Below are positions 15,942-25,011 of a DNA stretch of 64,000 nt, one piece after another (within the stretch, counting starts at the first letter, position 1; each line of letters opens with the position of its first letter). The stretch comes from Apopatocola sp963618015. GTDB taxonomy: Bacteria; Bacillota; Clostridia; Oscillospirales; Oscillospiraceae. The position numbers and the translations under genes are program-made. Under the pieces are notes generated by a model. The model searched no databases, had not been told where the DNA came from, and was given only the letters and a program-made list of their open reading frames with translations. The stretch covers positions 1 to 64,000 of the forward strand of contig CAVEQS010000003.1 in the NCBI GenBank assembly GCA_963618015.1. The letters are read 5' to 3'.

Positions 15942-18038
15942 TCAATATACGCTGGTAAGGATCTCGCCATAGGACGGATATGGCCACGCGGCACGATCCA
16001 TAATGAGCTCCGCGCCGTCCGAAATTTCGCGAAGCGCTTCCATTTCGGGGAGAATTTCGCTGCGGCAGATCTCCACGGCGGACTCGGTGGAGAGGCGTCC
16101 GTCGTCAATGCGGCGTACCGCTTTTTCGAGCGTTTCCGCGCCGTCCCAGAGCTTTGCCGCGCGTGCGGAAAGCTCCGCCGCCGCCGTTTTTTCGTACCGG
16201 CAGGCGCTCTCGCCGCAGAGCTTTTTCTTCTCGTGCGCCGTGGCGGCAAGCTCACCGGTAAAGCGGCTCATCGCGGGGAGTACGTCCTTGCGCAGCATGT
16301 CGAGCAGCGTGAGCGCTTCGATGCGCACTTCCTTGGCATAGTGGTCGAGCACGATCTCGCAGCGGGCGCGCAGCTCCGTTTCGCTGAACACGCGGTTGCG
16401 GCGGAAGAGCTCCACGTTTTTCGCATCGAGCAGGTGCGGCACGCAGTCCGGCGTCGAGCGGTAGTTGCAAAGGCCGCGGCGCGCCGCTTCGCGCACCCAC
16501 GCTTCCTCGTAGCCGTTGCCGTTGAAGATGATGCGGCGGTGCTCGCGGATGGAACGGCGGATGAGCTCGTGGAGCGCGCCGTCAAAGTCCGCGGCACCTT
16601 CGAGCTCGTCGGCATAGCGGCGCAGCACGTCCGCCACGGCGGTGTTGAGAATAATGTTCGCCTCGGAGATCGACTGCGAGGAGCCCACCATGCGGAATTC
16701 AAACTTGTTGCCCGTGAAGGCAAAGGGCGAGGTGCGGTTGCGGTCGCTCGTGTCCTTCGGAAAGCGCGGCAGGACATGGACGCCGACCTTGAACTGCACC
16801 TTTTCGCCGGATTCATACGGCGTGCCGTTCTCGATGGAATCGAGAATGCCGGTGATCTCATCGCCGAGGAACACAGAGAGAATGGCCGGAGGCGCTTCGT
16901 TGCCGCCGAGACGGTGGTCGTTCGACGCGCCTGCTACGGAGATGCGCAGCAGATCCTGGTATTCGTCCACAGCCTGCAAAACCGCCGTGAGGATGAGCAA
17001 AAACTGCGCGTTCTCCTCCGGCGTGTCGCCGGGGTTCAGGAGATTTTCTCCCCGGTCGGTGGAGAGAGACCAGTTATTATGCTTGCCCGAGCCGTTCACG
17101 CCCGCGAACGGCTTTTCGTGCAGGAGGCACACCATACCATGGCGGTCGGCCACGCGCTTCATGCGCTCCATGACAAGCTGGTTATGGTCGGCGGCGATAT
17201 TCACCGTGGAATAGACGCACGCAAGCTCGTGCTGGGCGGGGGCGACCTCGTTGTGCTCGGTCTTGGCCGGGACGCCGAGCTTCCAGAGCTCTTCGTCCAG
17301 CTCGCGCATGAACGCCGCCACGCGCGGCTTGATCGCGCCGAAATAATGGTCGTCCAGCTCCTGTCCCTTGGGCGGGCGCGCGCCGAGAAGGGTACGGCCG
17401 GTATAGATAAGGTCGGGACGCTGCTCATAAGCGCTGCGGTCGATGAGGAAATACTCCTGCTCCGCACCGGCGTTCGCGCGCACGGCGGCGGTCTGCGTGT
17501 CTCCGAAAAGCTTCAAAATGCGCAGCGCCTGAATGTTCAGCGCATCCATGCTGCGCAGCAGCGGCGTTTTCTTGTCGATGGCCTCGCCGCCGTAGGAGGC
17601 GAACGCCGTCGGGATGCAGAGCACGCCGTCTTTTACGAAGGCGTAGCTCGTCGGGTCCCAGGCCGTGTAGCCGCGCGCTTCAAACGTGGCGCGAAGGCCG
17701 CCGGACGGGAAGCTCGAAGCATCCGGCTCGCTGTGGATGAGCTCGCGGCCGGAAAACTCCGGCAGCGCGCCGCCGTCCTTTGCCGGGGAGAGAAAGCTGT
17801 CGTGCTTTTCGGCGGTGATGCCGGTCATCGGCTGGAACCAGTGGGTATAGTGCGTCGCGCCCTTTTCGATGGCCCAGTCGCGCATTGCCTCGGCGACAAC
17901 GTCCGCCTCGGCGCGCGTCAGGCGCTTGCCGTACTGCCGGGCCGAGCGCAGCGCGCTGTAGATCTCCGCCGGGAGACGCTGCTGCATGACGGCATCCGAA
18001 AATACCATGGATCCGAATTCTTCTGTCATACCGCTCAT
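15942..18038 (-). CDS. glnN: Glutamine synthetase type III
   Basis: 698 residues, the length of GSIII enzymes (about 700) and far longer than GSI. It makes glutamine from glutamate, ammonia and ATP. The N-terminus (FGSMVFSDAVMQQRLP) is typical of GSIII. Further signatures are HYTHWFQPMTGITAEKHDSF (about 60-80), EVAPAQHELACVY for substrate and metal binding, KPFAGVNGSGKHNNWS (about 310-325), and RLGGNEAPPAILSVFLG. The start at 18038 has GGGAG about 10 nt upstream. Its leader of about 180 nt contains an X/Y paired repeat, and its promoter is divergent from guaA. It supplies glutamine to the amidotransferases encoded downstream. Confidence 0.95.
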   Translation of the reverse strand: MSGMTEEFGSMVFSDAVMQQRLPAEIYSALRSARQYGKRLTRAEADVVAEAMRDWAIEKGATHYTHWFQPMTGITAEKHDSFLSPAKDGGALPEFSGRELIHSEPDASSFPSGGLRATFEARGYTAWDPTSYAFVKDGVLCIPTAFASYGGEAIDKKTPLLRSMDALNIQALRILKLFGDTQTAAVRANAGAEQEYFLIDRSAYEQRPDLIYTGRTLLGARPPKGQELDDHYFGAIKPRVAAFMRELDEELWKLGVPAKTEHNEVAPAQHELACVYSTVNIAADHNQLVMERMKRVADRHGMVCLLHEKPFAGVNGSGKHNNWSLSTDRGENLLNPGDTPEENAQFLLILTAVLQAVDEYQDLLRISVAGASNDHRLGGNEAPPAILSVFLGDEITGILDSIENGTPYESGEKVQFKVGVHVLPRFPKDTSDRNRTSPFAFTGNKFEFRMVGSSQSISEANIILNTAVADVLRRYADELEGAADFDGALHELIRRSIREHRRIIFNGNGYEEAWVREAARRGLCNYRSTPDCVPHLLDAKNVELFRRNRVFSETELRARCEIVLDHYAKEVRIEALTLLDMLRKDVLPAMSRFTGELAATAHEKKKLCGESACRYEKTAAAELSARAAKLWDGAETLEKAVRRIDDGRLSTESAVEICRSEILPEMEALREISDGAELIMDRAAWPYPSYGEILTSVY

Positions 18039-18070
18039 AAGCCCTGCTCCCTTTTTATAATGTATGGATG

Positions 18071-18198
18071 AACCCCTCCGTCACGGCTGCGCCGTGCCAG
18101 CTCCCCTATCGAGGGGAGCCAAGTGGGTTTGCAGAAAACGATCTTGCCTCCCCTAACAGGGGAGGTGGATTTTGCCAAAGGCAAAAGACGGAGGGGTT
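18071..18198. repeat. X/Y paired palindromic repeat, copy A
   Basis: 128-bp element closed by a perfect 12-bp terminal inverted repeat (AACCCCTCCGTC 18071-18082; GACGGAGGGGTT 18187-18198). It consists of two related about 50-nt units in opposite orientation: a Y unit with tip GGCTCCCC/GGGGAGC (on minus) and an X unit with tip GCCTCCCC/GGGGAGGTGG. Copies B (33908) and C (43060) have the same two units. It lies within the glnN leader. Confidence 0.75.
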
Positions 18199-18227
18199 GC
18201 CCCCGTCTTTATCACTTTAACCCGTTC

Positions 18228-18256
18228 ACTCTACCCTGCACCGACGATTTTGTCAA
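18228..18256 (-). promoter_or_regulatory. Promoter for glnN
   Basis: Minus strand: TTGACA (18251-18256), 17-bp spacer, TAGAGT (18228-18233). It is divergent from the guaA promoter, with only 19 bp between the two -35 boxes. Confidence 0.65.
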
Positions 18257-18275
18257 TATTGCCCGCGATTTTTTA

Positions 18276-18304
18276 TTGACAAAGGCGGCTCCGTTCCGTA
18301 TAAT
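18276..18304 (+). promoter_or_regulatory. Consensus promoter upstream of guaA
   Basis: TTGACA (18276-18281) and TATAAT (18299-18304) with a 17-bp spacer, a perfect match to the sigma-A consensus. Initiation near 18311 would run straight into a strong terminator. Confidence 0.88.
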
Positions 18305-18328
18305 TCGTGTGCGTAAAGGTGAGCAATG

Positions 18329-18374
18329 GCGTTCGCCGACGCGGTTTGCCTGACCGCGTCGGCGACGCTTTTTT
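18329..18374 (+). terminator. Strong terminator in the guaA leader
   Basis: A perfect 13-bp GC-rich stem (18333-18345 with 18353-18365) with a 7-nt loop is followed by six T (18369-18374). It lies only about 20 nt after the predicted start of transcription and about 80 nt before guaA. It is either an attenuator or the end of a roughly 64-nt RNA. A second, weaker hairpin (AGTCAGC/GCTGACT, 18380-18410) follows. Confidence 0.85.
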
Positions 18375-18453
18375 CGTTTAGTCAGCGCCAAATTATGCGT
18401 TGCTGACTGATATTCCTTTATAAATTTTCAAATTTTTGCTGCGGAGGCTATTT

Positions 18454-19977
18454 ATGACCGGAGAGACCGTATTGATCCTGGATTTCGGCGGGCAGTATAA
18501 GGAGCTGATCGCGCGCCGCGTGCGCGAGCACGGCGTCTATTCCGAGATCCGTTCGTGCAAAATGTCCGTGGAGGAGATCCGCGCGATGGCGCCGAAGGGC
18601 ATCATCTTCACCGGCGGACCGGACAGCGTATACCGCGACGATTCCCCTACCTGCGATAAAGCCGTGCTGGAGCTCGGTATCCCGGTGCTCGGCATCTGCT
18701 ACGGCATGCAGCTCATCTGCCATCTCTGCGGCGGAACGGTCGCGGCGGGCGATAAGCGTGAGTACGGCGTATTTCCCATCACGCTCGACACGTCTCTCCC
18801 GCTCTTTTCCGGCTGCACCGAGCCGACGGATGTGCTCATGAGCCACACCGATCTCGTCACGGCGCTGCCCGAGGGCTTCCGCGCCGCCGGTCACACCGAT
18901 CTCACGCCCGTGGCGGCGTATGTGAACGAGGAGCGCCGGCTCTACGGCGTACAGTTCCACCCGGAAGTGACCAATACCGTGCAGGGCAATCTCATTTTGA
19001 AAAACTTTCTCTTCGACATCTGCGGCTGCGCCGGGGATTACTCGATGGAGAGCTTCCTCGAAACGAAGATCCGCGAGATCCGCGAGCAGGTCGGCAGCGA
19101 GAAGGTGCTGCTCGGTCTCTCCGGCGGCGTGGATTCCTCGGTGTGCGCGGCGCTGCTCGCGCGCGCGGTGCCCGGCCAGCTTACGTGCATTTACGTTGAT
19201 CACGGTCTCATGCGCCAGGGCGAAACGGAGGAGATCCGCTCCGTATTCGAGGATAAGGCGCTCGACTTCCGCTGTGTGGACGCCGCCGACCGTTTTCTCG
19301 AAAAGCTCGAGGGCGTGACCGATCCCGAGCAGAAGCGCAAGATCATCGGGCGCGAGTTTGCTCTCGTCTTTGAGGACGAGGCGAAAAAGCTCGGCAAGAT
19401 CGGCTTCCTCGCGCAGGGAACGATCTACCCGGACGTCGTCGAATCCGGCACGGGCTCGGCGGTCATCAAGAGCCATCACAATGTCGGCGGACTGCCGAAG
19501 GAGCTCGGCTTCTCCGGCGTCGTGGAGCCGCTGCGTTATCTCTTCAAGGACGAGGTGCGCAAGCTCGGTCTCCTGCTCGGCCTGCCCGAAAGCCTTGTGA
19601 ACCGCCAGCCGTTCCCCGGCCCCGGTCTCAGCGTGCGCGTTCTCGGCGAGATCACGCGCGAAAAGCTCGCCATTCTCCGCCCGGCGGACGCCATCGTCCG
19701 CGAGGAGATCGGTAAGTGCGGCTGCCGCGCCGACCAGTATTTTGCGGTGCTCACCGGCGTGAAGAGCGTTGGCGTCATGGGCGACGGGCGCACGTATGAC
19801 TACACCGTTGCGGTGCGCTGCGTGGAAACGAGCGACTTTATGACCTGCGTGTTCGCGCCCCTGCCGTGGGACGTGCTGCGGCGCATCTCCTCGCGCATTA
19901 CGAACGAAGTGCGCGGCATCAACCGCGTTGTCTACGACATCACCTCCAAGCCGCCCGCGACCATCGAATGGGAGTGA
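18454..19977 (+). CDS. guaA: GMP synthase (glutamine-hydrolysing)
   Basis: 507 residues. Converts XMP, glutamine and ATP to GMP. The N-terminal class I glutamine amidotransferase domain (about 1-185) carries the nucleophile Cys in GICYGMQL and the His-Glu pair in VQFHPEV. The ATP-pyrophosphatase domain follows with PP-loop LGLSGGVDSS (about 217-226), then the dimerisation domain with NRQPFPGPGLSVR and the C-terminal VYDITSKPPATIEWE. The start at 18454 (MTGETVLILDFGGQYKEL) is chosen because GCGGAGG lies about 7 nt upstream. It heads the plus-strand block with a long leader. Confidence 0.97.
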   Translation: MTGETVLILDFGGQYKELIARRVREHGVYSEIRSCKMSVEEIRAMAPKGIIFTGGPDSVYRDDSPTCDKAVLELGIPVLGICYGMQLICHLCGGTVAAGDKREYGVFPITLDTSLPLFSGCTEPTDVLMSHTDLVTALPEGFRAAGHTDLTPVAAYVNEERRLYGVQFHPEVTNTVQGNLILKNFLFDICGCAGDYSMESFLETKIREIREQVGSEKVLLGLSGGVDSSVCAALLARAVPGQLTCIYVDHGLMRQGETEEIRSVFEDKALDFRCVDAADRFLEKLEGVTDPEQKRKIIGREFALVFEDEAKKLGKIGFLAQGTIYPDVVESGTGSAVIKSHHNVGGLPKELGFSGVVEPLRYLFKDEVRKLGLLLGLPESLVNRQPFPGPGLSVRVLGEITREKLAILRPADAIVREEIGKCGCRADQYFAVLTGVKSVGVMGDGRTYDYTVAVRCVETSDFMTCVFAPLPWDVLRRISSRITNEVRGINRVVYDITSKPPATIEWE

Positions 19978-19987
19978 CCGTTTCGCC

Positions 19988-20551
19988 ATGAACGCATGGA
20001 AACGGCTGGACGAGCGCCTTTCCGCAGGAAAGGGACGCACGCTCTGGCAGTTTGTGAAATTCAATCTCGTGAGCCTCACGGTGACGATCCTGCAGCTTCT
20101 GCTCGCCAATCTCCTGCCGCTCGCATTTGACGGCGTCGTCTCGCCGCTGCCGCCGCTGCTGCGCGGCATATTCAATGCGGAAGCGCTCTTCCCGGACGGC
20201 TCAAAGTACGTAGTAAACGGCATCGTCACATGGGGCTATGTGCTGCCGTTCCTGCTGGCAAACGGCCTCGCGAATATCTACGGCTACTTTATCAACATGA
20301 AAACAACGTTCCGCGGCAAGGGTACCCGCGCGGGGTTTGCGGTATATCTTGCGATCCTCTTCGCGCTCATTCTCTTTGCCACATGGATGCAGGGCGCGAT
20401 CGTCGCTGCGATGGCAGGAAGCCGCATCGCGTCCCTTTCGCGCACGCTCGCCTCGTTCGGTGCGGGCGTCGTGCAGACGGCGGTGCTCTTCCCGCTTGAG
20501 AAGCTTGTGCTGTTCCGGCAGAGACCGGAAAACGGAAAGGAAACAACATGA
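19988..20551 (+). CDS. GtrA-like membrane protein
   Basis: 187 residues with about four membrane helices and the general layout of GtrA/DPMS-associated proteins: WQFVKFNLVSLTVTILQLLLANL near the N-terminus, a central segment NGLANIYGYFINMKTTFRGKG and two C-terminal helices. GtrA-type proteins are linked to flipping or transferring lipid-linked sugars. The start is 11 nt after the guaA stop, and the stop overlaps the aminopeptidase start (ATGA). The long loop between helices 1 and 2 is more than many GtrA proteins have, so the family call is moderate. Confidence 0.7.
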   Translation: MNAWKRLDERLSAGKGRTLWQFVKFNLVSLTVTILQLLLANLLPLAFDGVVSPLPPLLRGIFNAEALFPDGSKYVVNGIVTWGYVLPFLLANGLANIYGYFINMKTTFRGKGTRAGFAVYLAILFALILFATWMQGAIVAAMAGSRIASLSRTLASFGAGVVQTAVLFPLEKLVLFRQRPENGKETT

Positions 20552-21831
20552 ACGAAAAGCTCTTTGCCTATATTGCCGCGTGTCCCACGGCGTTCCATAC
20601 CTGCGCCCACAGCGCGGATATGCTGCGCGCTGCCGGATATACCGAGCTTTGCGAGGCGCAGCGTTGGGAGATCGTTCCCGGCGGCAAATACTTTGTCACG
20701 CGAAACGGCTCTTCCCTCATTGCGTTCCGCGTCCCCGCGGGGGAAATCGCGGGCTTTATGATGACCGCCGCGCACGGCGACAGCCCGGCGTTCAAGATCA
20801 AGGAGAATGCGGAGCTTTCGGACGGGAATTATCTTCGTCTCTCCGTGGAGAAATACGGCGGTATGCTCTGCGCCCCCTGGCTCGACCGGCCGCTTTCCGT
20901 GGCGGGCCGCATCGTCGTTGCCGAGGGTGATACGCTCTCGGTAAAGCTCGTGGATCTCCGCGAGCCCTGCGCGATCATTCCGAACGTCGCCATTCACATG
21001 AACCGCAACGCCAACGACGGCATGAAGTACAATGCCGCCGTCGATATGCTGCCCGTATGGATGAGCAGCGAAAAGGGCAGCTTCCGCGCCGCCGTCGCGA
21101 AGGCCGCCGGAGTTTCGGAGAACGCCATCGTCACGGGCGATCTCTTCCTTTACGATCCGCAGAAAGGCGTCACGCTCGGCGAATACATTTCGGCGCCCCG
21201 GCTGGACGATCTTCAATGCGCTTTCTCCTCGCTGACGGCGTTTCTCGCTGCCGGGGAGAGCCGTGCCATCCCCGTCTGCTGCATCTTCGACAACGAAGAG
21301 GTCGGCAGCGAGACGAAGCAGGGCGCAGCCTCCACCTTCCTTTATGACACACTCACGCGGCTGTGCGCCGTGCTCGGCATGGACGGCAGTGAATACCGCC
21401 GTCTCGTGGCGGGCAGCTTCCTCGTCTCCTGTGACAATGCGCACGCCGTCCACCCCAACCACGGCGAATTTGCCGACCGCAACCACACTGCGCGCGTGAA
21501 CGGCGGCGTTGTCATCAAGTACAACGCCAACCAGCGCTACACCTCCGACGCCGTTTCCGCCGGCATCTTCCGCCGCATCTGCGAGAGCGCCGGCGTGCCG
21601 GTGCAGTATTACGCCAACCGCGCCGACATGCCGGGCGGCTCCACACTCGGCAACATCTCCAACACGCAGGTATCGCTCAACGCCGTAGACATCGGTCTCG
21701 CGCAGTTGGCGATGCACTCACCCTTTGAGACCGCGGGCGCGGCGGACACCGCATCGCTCGTCAAAGCTCTCACCGCCTTTTTTGAACATGCCCTCGTTGC
21801 CGAACGCGACGGGGTCTACCGCTTTCTCTGA
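20548..21831 (+). CDS. M18 family aminopeptidase
   Basis: 427 residues, the usual size of M18 zinc aminopeptidases (yeast aminopeptidase I group), which release N-terminal residues from peptides in the cytoplasm. Metal and catalytic motifs are visible: MTAAHGDSPAFKIK (His and Asp, about 73-86), FDNEEVGSETKQGA (catalytic Glu pair, about 248-261), SCDNAHAVHPNH and, close to the C-terminus, MPGGSTLGNIS with MHSPFETAG. The start overlaps the GtrA-like gene by 4 nt. A two-hairpin terminator follows. Confidence 0.93.
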   Translation: MNEKLFAYIAACPTAFHTCAHSADMLRAAGYTELCEAQRWEIVPGGKYFVTRNGSSLIAFRVPAGEIAGFMMTAAHGDSPAFKIKENAELSDGNYLRLSVEKYGGMLCAPWLDRPLSVAGRIVVAEGDTLSVKLVDLREPCAIIPNVAIHMNRNANDGMKYNAAVDMLPVWMSSEKGSFRAAVAKAAGVSENAIVTGDLFLYDPQKGVTLGEYISAPRLDDLQCAFSSLTAFLAAGESRAIPVCCIFDNEEVGSETKQGAASTFLYDTLTRLCAVLGMDGSEYRRLVAGSFLVSCDNAHAVHPNHGEFADRNHTARVNGGVVIKYNANQRYTSDAVSAGIFRRICESAGVPVQYYANRADMPGGSTLGNISNTQVSLNAVDIGLAQLAMHSPFETAGAADTASLVKALTAFFEHALVAERDGVYRFL

Positions 21832-21840
21832 GGCATAACT

Positions 21841-21885
21841 GCCTCCCGGGGAAGGGAGGCTCACCTCCCCTCCCCAAATTTTTTT
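21841..21885 (+). terminator. Terminator with two alternative hairpins
   Basis: A short stem GCCTCCC/GGGAGGC (21841-21847, 21854-21860) overlaps a longer one (21848-21859 with 21864-21875, one mismatch) that is followed by AAATTTTTTT. Only the second is a proper terminator; the first would compete with it. The first hairpin resembles the tip of the X repeat unit. Confidence 0.75.
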
Positions 21886-21917
21886 GTGTATATTCATCCT
21901 TTGGGAGTGTGAAAGAT

Positions 21918-23531
21918 ATGACAAAGTACATTTTCGTCACCGGCGGCGTTGTTTCCGGCCTTGGCAAGGGCATCACCGCCGCTTCGCTCGGCCGTCTTTT
22001 GAAGGCACGCGGGTTCAAGGTCGCGGCGCAGAAGCTCGACCCCTACATCAACGTTGACCCCGGCACGATGAGCCCTTACCAGCACGGCGAGGTCTACGTC
22101 ACCGAGGACGGCGCGGAGACCGACCTGGATCTCGGCCACTACGAGCGCTTCATCGACGAGGACCTTAACAAATTCTCGAATCTCACCACGGGCAAGGTGT
22201 ATTCCCATGTGCTCGAAAAGGAGCGCCGCGGCGAATATCTCGGCAGCACCGTGCAGGTCATCCCGCACGTCACCAACGAGATCAAGGAATTCATTTATCA
22301 GGTCGGCAAAAAAACCGGCGCGGACATCGTCATCACCGAGATCGGCGGCACGACCGGCGATATTGAGAGCCAGCCGTTCCTCGAGGCCATCCGTCAGGTC
22401 GGGCTTGAGGTCGGGCGCGAGAACACGCTCTACATCCATGTGACGCTCGTGCCGTATCTCAAGGCGTCCGGCGAGCACAAATCCAAGCCGACGCAGCACT
22501 CCGTCAAGGAGCTGCAGGGCATGGGCATTTCACCGGACATCATCGTGCTGCGCTGCGATGAGCCGATCGAGGACGAGAACATCTTCCACAAGATCGCGAA
22601 TTTCTGCAACGTGGAGCCGGACTGTGTCATTGAGAATATGACGATCCCGGTGCTCTACGAAGCGCCTCTCATGCTGGAAAAGGCACACATGGGCGACACC
22701 GTATGCCGCCGTCTCGGTCTCGGCCAGCCGAAGGCCGATCTTGCCGAGTGGGAAGAAATGGTCAGCCGCATCCACGGCCGCACGAAGCGCGTGCCCATTG
22801 CGCTCGTCGGCAAATATACGCAGCTGCACGACGCCTATCTCTCCGTGATCGAGGCGCTGCGCCACGCGGGCTATGTTGTGGGAACACACGTCCCCATCCG
22901 CTGGGTGGATTCCGAAACGCTCACCGAGGAGAATATCGAGGAAAAGCTCGGCGGCGTGTGCGGCATTCTGGTGCCGGGCGGCTTCGGCGATCGCGGCATT
23001 GAGGGCATGATCCTCGCGGCCAAGTATGCCCGCGAAAAGAAGATCCCGTATCTGGGACTCTGCCTCGGCATGCAGATCGCCGTCATCGAAAACGCACGCA
23101 ACGCCGCGCACCTTACCGGCGCGAACTCCCGCGAGTTTGACGAGCACTCCCCCTACCGCGTCATCGACTTCATGCCCGGCCAGAGCGACGAAATTGCCAA
23201 GGGCGGCACGCTCCGTCTCGGCGCGTATCCGTGCGACGTGATGCCCGGGTCGCTTCTCGAAAAATGCTACGGCGCACAGCACATCTCCGAGCGCCACCGC
23301 CACCGCTACGAATTCAACAACGAATACCGCGAAGCTCTCACCGCCGCAGGGCTTGTCCTCTCCGGTCTCTCGCCGGACGGGCGGCTCGTGGAGGTCGTGG
23401 AGCGGCACGATCATCCGTTTTACATCGGCGTGCAGTACCACCCCGAATTCAAGTCCCGTCCCAACCGGCCGCACCCGCTCTTCCGCGGCTTTGTCGCCGC
23501 GGCGCTTGAACTTTTCGAGTCGCGCGAGTGA
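21918..23531 (+). CDS. pyrG: CTP synthase
   Basis: 537 residues. Makes CTP from UTP, ATP and glutamine. The N-terminal synthase domain starts KYIFVTGGVVSGLGKGI with a P-loop-like motif and contains EIGGTTGDIES. The C-terminal glutamine amidotransferase domain has nucleophile Cys in YLGLCLGMQ and catalytic His-Glu in GVQYHPEF. The ATG at 21918 is preferred over the GTG at 21909 because GGGAG is correctly spaced for the former. It is transcribed with, but separated by a terminator from, the aminopeptidase gene. Confidence 0.97.
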   Translation: MTKYIFVTGGVVSGLGKGITAASLGRLLKARGFKVAAQKLDPYINVDPGTMSPYQHGEVYVTEDGAETDLDLGHYERFIDEDLNKFSNLTTGKVYSHVLEKERRGEYLGSTVQVIPHVTNEIKEFIYQVGKKTGADIVITEIGGTTGDIESQPFLEAIRQVGLEVGRENTLYIHVTLVPYLKASGEHKSKPTQHSVKELQGMGISPDIIVLRCDEPIEDENIFHKIANFCNVEPDCVIENMTIPVLYEAPLMLEKAHMGDTVCRRLGLGQPKADLAEWEEMVSRIHGRTKRVPIALVGKYTQLHDAYLSVIEALRHAGYVVGTHVPIRWVDSETLTEENIEEKLGGVCGILVPGGFGDRGIEGMILAAKYAREKKIPYLGLCLGMQIAVIENARNAAHLTGANSREFDEHSPYRVIDFMPGQSDEIAKGGTLRLGAYPCDVMPGSLLEKCYGAQHISERHRHRYEFNNEYREALTAAGLVLSGLSPDGRLVEVVERHDHPFYIGVQYHPEFKSRPNRPHPLFRGFVAAALELFESRE

Positions 23532-23555
23532 TCGCCGTCCGTGCAGGAAAATCTG

Positions 23556-23585
23556 TTGACGCTCACCGGCGGATAGTGGTATTAT
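23556..23585 (+). promoter_or_regulatory. Putative promoter for the glmM cluster
   Basis: TTGACG (23556-23561), 18-bp spacer, TATTAT (23580-23585). It lies about 60 bp before glmM in the short gap after pyrG. Confidence 0.55.
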
Positions 23586-23646
23586 AAAGTGTCAGTTTAT
23601 TGCGTAAATACGCAAGACTTCTTTTGATTTCAGAAAGGACTCTTTT

Positions 23647-25011
23647 ATGGGAAAATACTTCGGCACCGACGGTTTCCGCGGCAAGGCCGGCGAGGTCTTG
23701 ACCGCCGAGCACGCTTTCAAGACCGGCCGTTTTCTCGGCTGGTACTACGCAAACCGCCACACGAGCGGCACCGCCCGCATCGTCATCGGCAAGGATACGC
23801 GCCGCTCTTCTTACATGTATGAGAGCGCGCTCGCCGCGGGCATCACGTCCTCCGGCGCGGACGCCTATCTCCTGCACGTTACGACGACGCCCTGCGTCAG
23901 CTTCATCACGCGCACCGAAAATTTTGACTGCGGCGTGATGATCTCCGCGAGCCACAATCCCTACTGGGATAACGGCATCAAGCTCATGAACGGCACCGGC
24001 GAGAAGATGGACGATGCCCTGCAGGACGAACTGGAAGCCTACATCGACGGCGATCCCAACAGCATTCCCTGGGCCGTGGAGGATAAGATCGGCCGCACGA
24101 TCGACTTCTACTCCGGCCGCAACCGCTACATCGGCTATCTCACCAGTCTCGCCACGCGCTCGTTCGGCGACCGCAAGGTCGCGCTCGACTGCTCGAACGG
24201 CAGCGCGTGGATGATCGGCCGCGCGGTGTTCGATGCGCTCGGCGCGAAGACCTATGTCATCAACGATAAGCCCGACGGCGTGAACGTGAACCTCCGCTGC
24301 GGCTCCACCCACATTGAGGGCTTGCAGCAGTACGTCCGCGAGAACAAGCTCGACATCGGCTTCGCTTTCGACGGCGACGCCGACCGCTGCCTCGCCGTTG
24401 ACGAGCTCGGCAACGTGGTGAACGGCGACCAGATCATGTACATCTGCGCCAAGCACATGAAAGCCAACGGCCAGCTGCCGAGCAACACCGTCGTCACGAC
24501 GATCATGAGCAACTTCGGTCTCTACAAGGCGTTTGACCGCATCGGCATTGCCTACGAAAAGACCGCCGTGGGCGACCGGTATGTCTACGAAAACATGAAG
24601 GCCAACGACCACATGCTCGGCGGCGAGCAGTCCGGCCACATCATCTTCCGCAAGTTTGCCCACACCGGCGACGGTCTCATCACCGCGATCATGCTCATGG
24701 GCGTGCTCATCGATACGCAGCTCCCGCTCTCGGTGCTGGCTGCGGAAGTGAAGATGTACCCGCAGGTGCTCAAAAACGTGAAGGTGGACGATAAGGACGG
24801 CACGCTCGCGGACGAGACCGTGAAGGCCGCCGTGGATGCGTGCACCGCTGCGCTCGGCGATGGCGGGCGCGTGCTGCTGCGCAAGAGCGGCACCGAGCCC
24901 GTGCTTCGCGTTATGGCCGAGGCCGGGACGACCGAGCTCTGCGAGCAGATGGTGGACGCCATCATCGCCGCTATGGATAAGTCCGGCCATCTCATCGAGG
25001 TGAAAAAGTAA
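23647..25011 (+). CDS. glmM: Phosphoglucosamine mutase
   Basis: 454 residues, standard for GlmM. Interconverts glucosamine-6-phosphate and glucosamine-1-phosphate, the second step to UDP-GlcNAc. The N-terminus KYFGTDGFRGKAGE is characteristic. The phosphoserine loop is ISASHNPYWDNG (Ser at about 102), metal loop FDGDADRC (about 240-247), sugar-binding GGEQSGHI and C-terminal phosphate-binding RKSGTEPVLRVMAE. AGAAAGGACTCTTTT precedes the ATG. The last base of its TAA stop is the first base of the next ATG, so the two are coupled. Confidence 0.96.
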   Translation: MGKYFGTDGFRGKAGEVLTAEHAFKTGRFLGWYYANRHTSGTARIVIGKDTRRSSYMYESALAAGITSSGADAYLLHVTTTPCVSFITRTENFDCGVMISASHNPYWDNGIKLMNGTGEKMDDALQDELEAYIDGDPNSIPWAVEDKIGRTIDFYSGRNRYIGYLTSLATRSFGDRKVALDCSNGSAWMIGRAVFDALGAKTYVINDKPDGVNVNLRCGSTHIEGLQQYVRENKLDIGFAFDGDADRCLAVDELGNVVNGDQIMYICAKHMKANGQLPSNTVVTTIMSNFGLYKAFDRIGIAYEKTAVGDRYVYENMKANDHMLGGEQSGHIIFRKFAHTGDGLITAIMLMGVLIDTQLPLSVLAAEVKMYPQVLKNVKVDDKDGTLADETVKAAVDACTAALGDGGRVLLRKSGTEPVLRVMAEAGTTELCEQMVDAIIAAMDKSGHLIEVKK

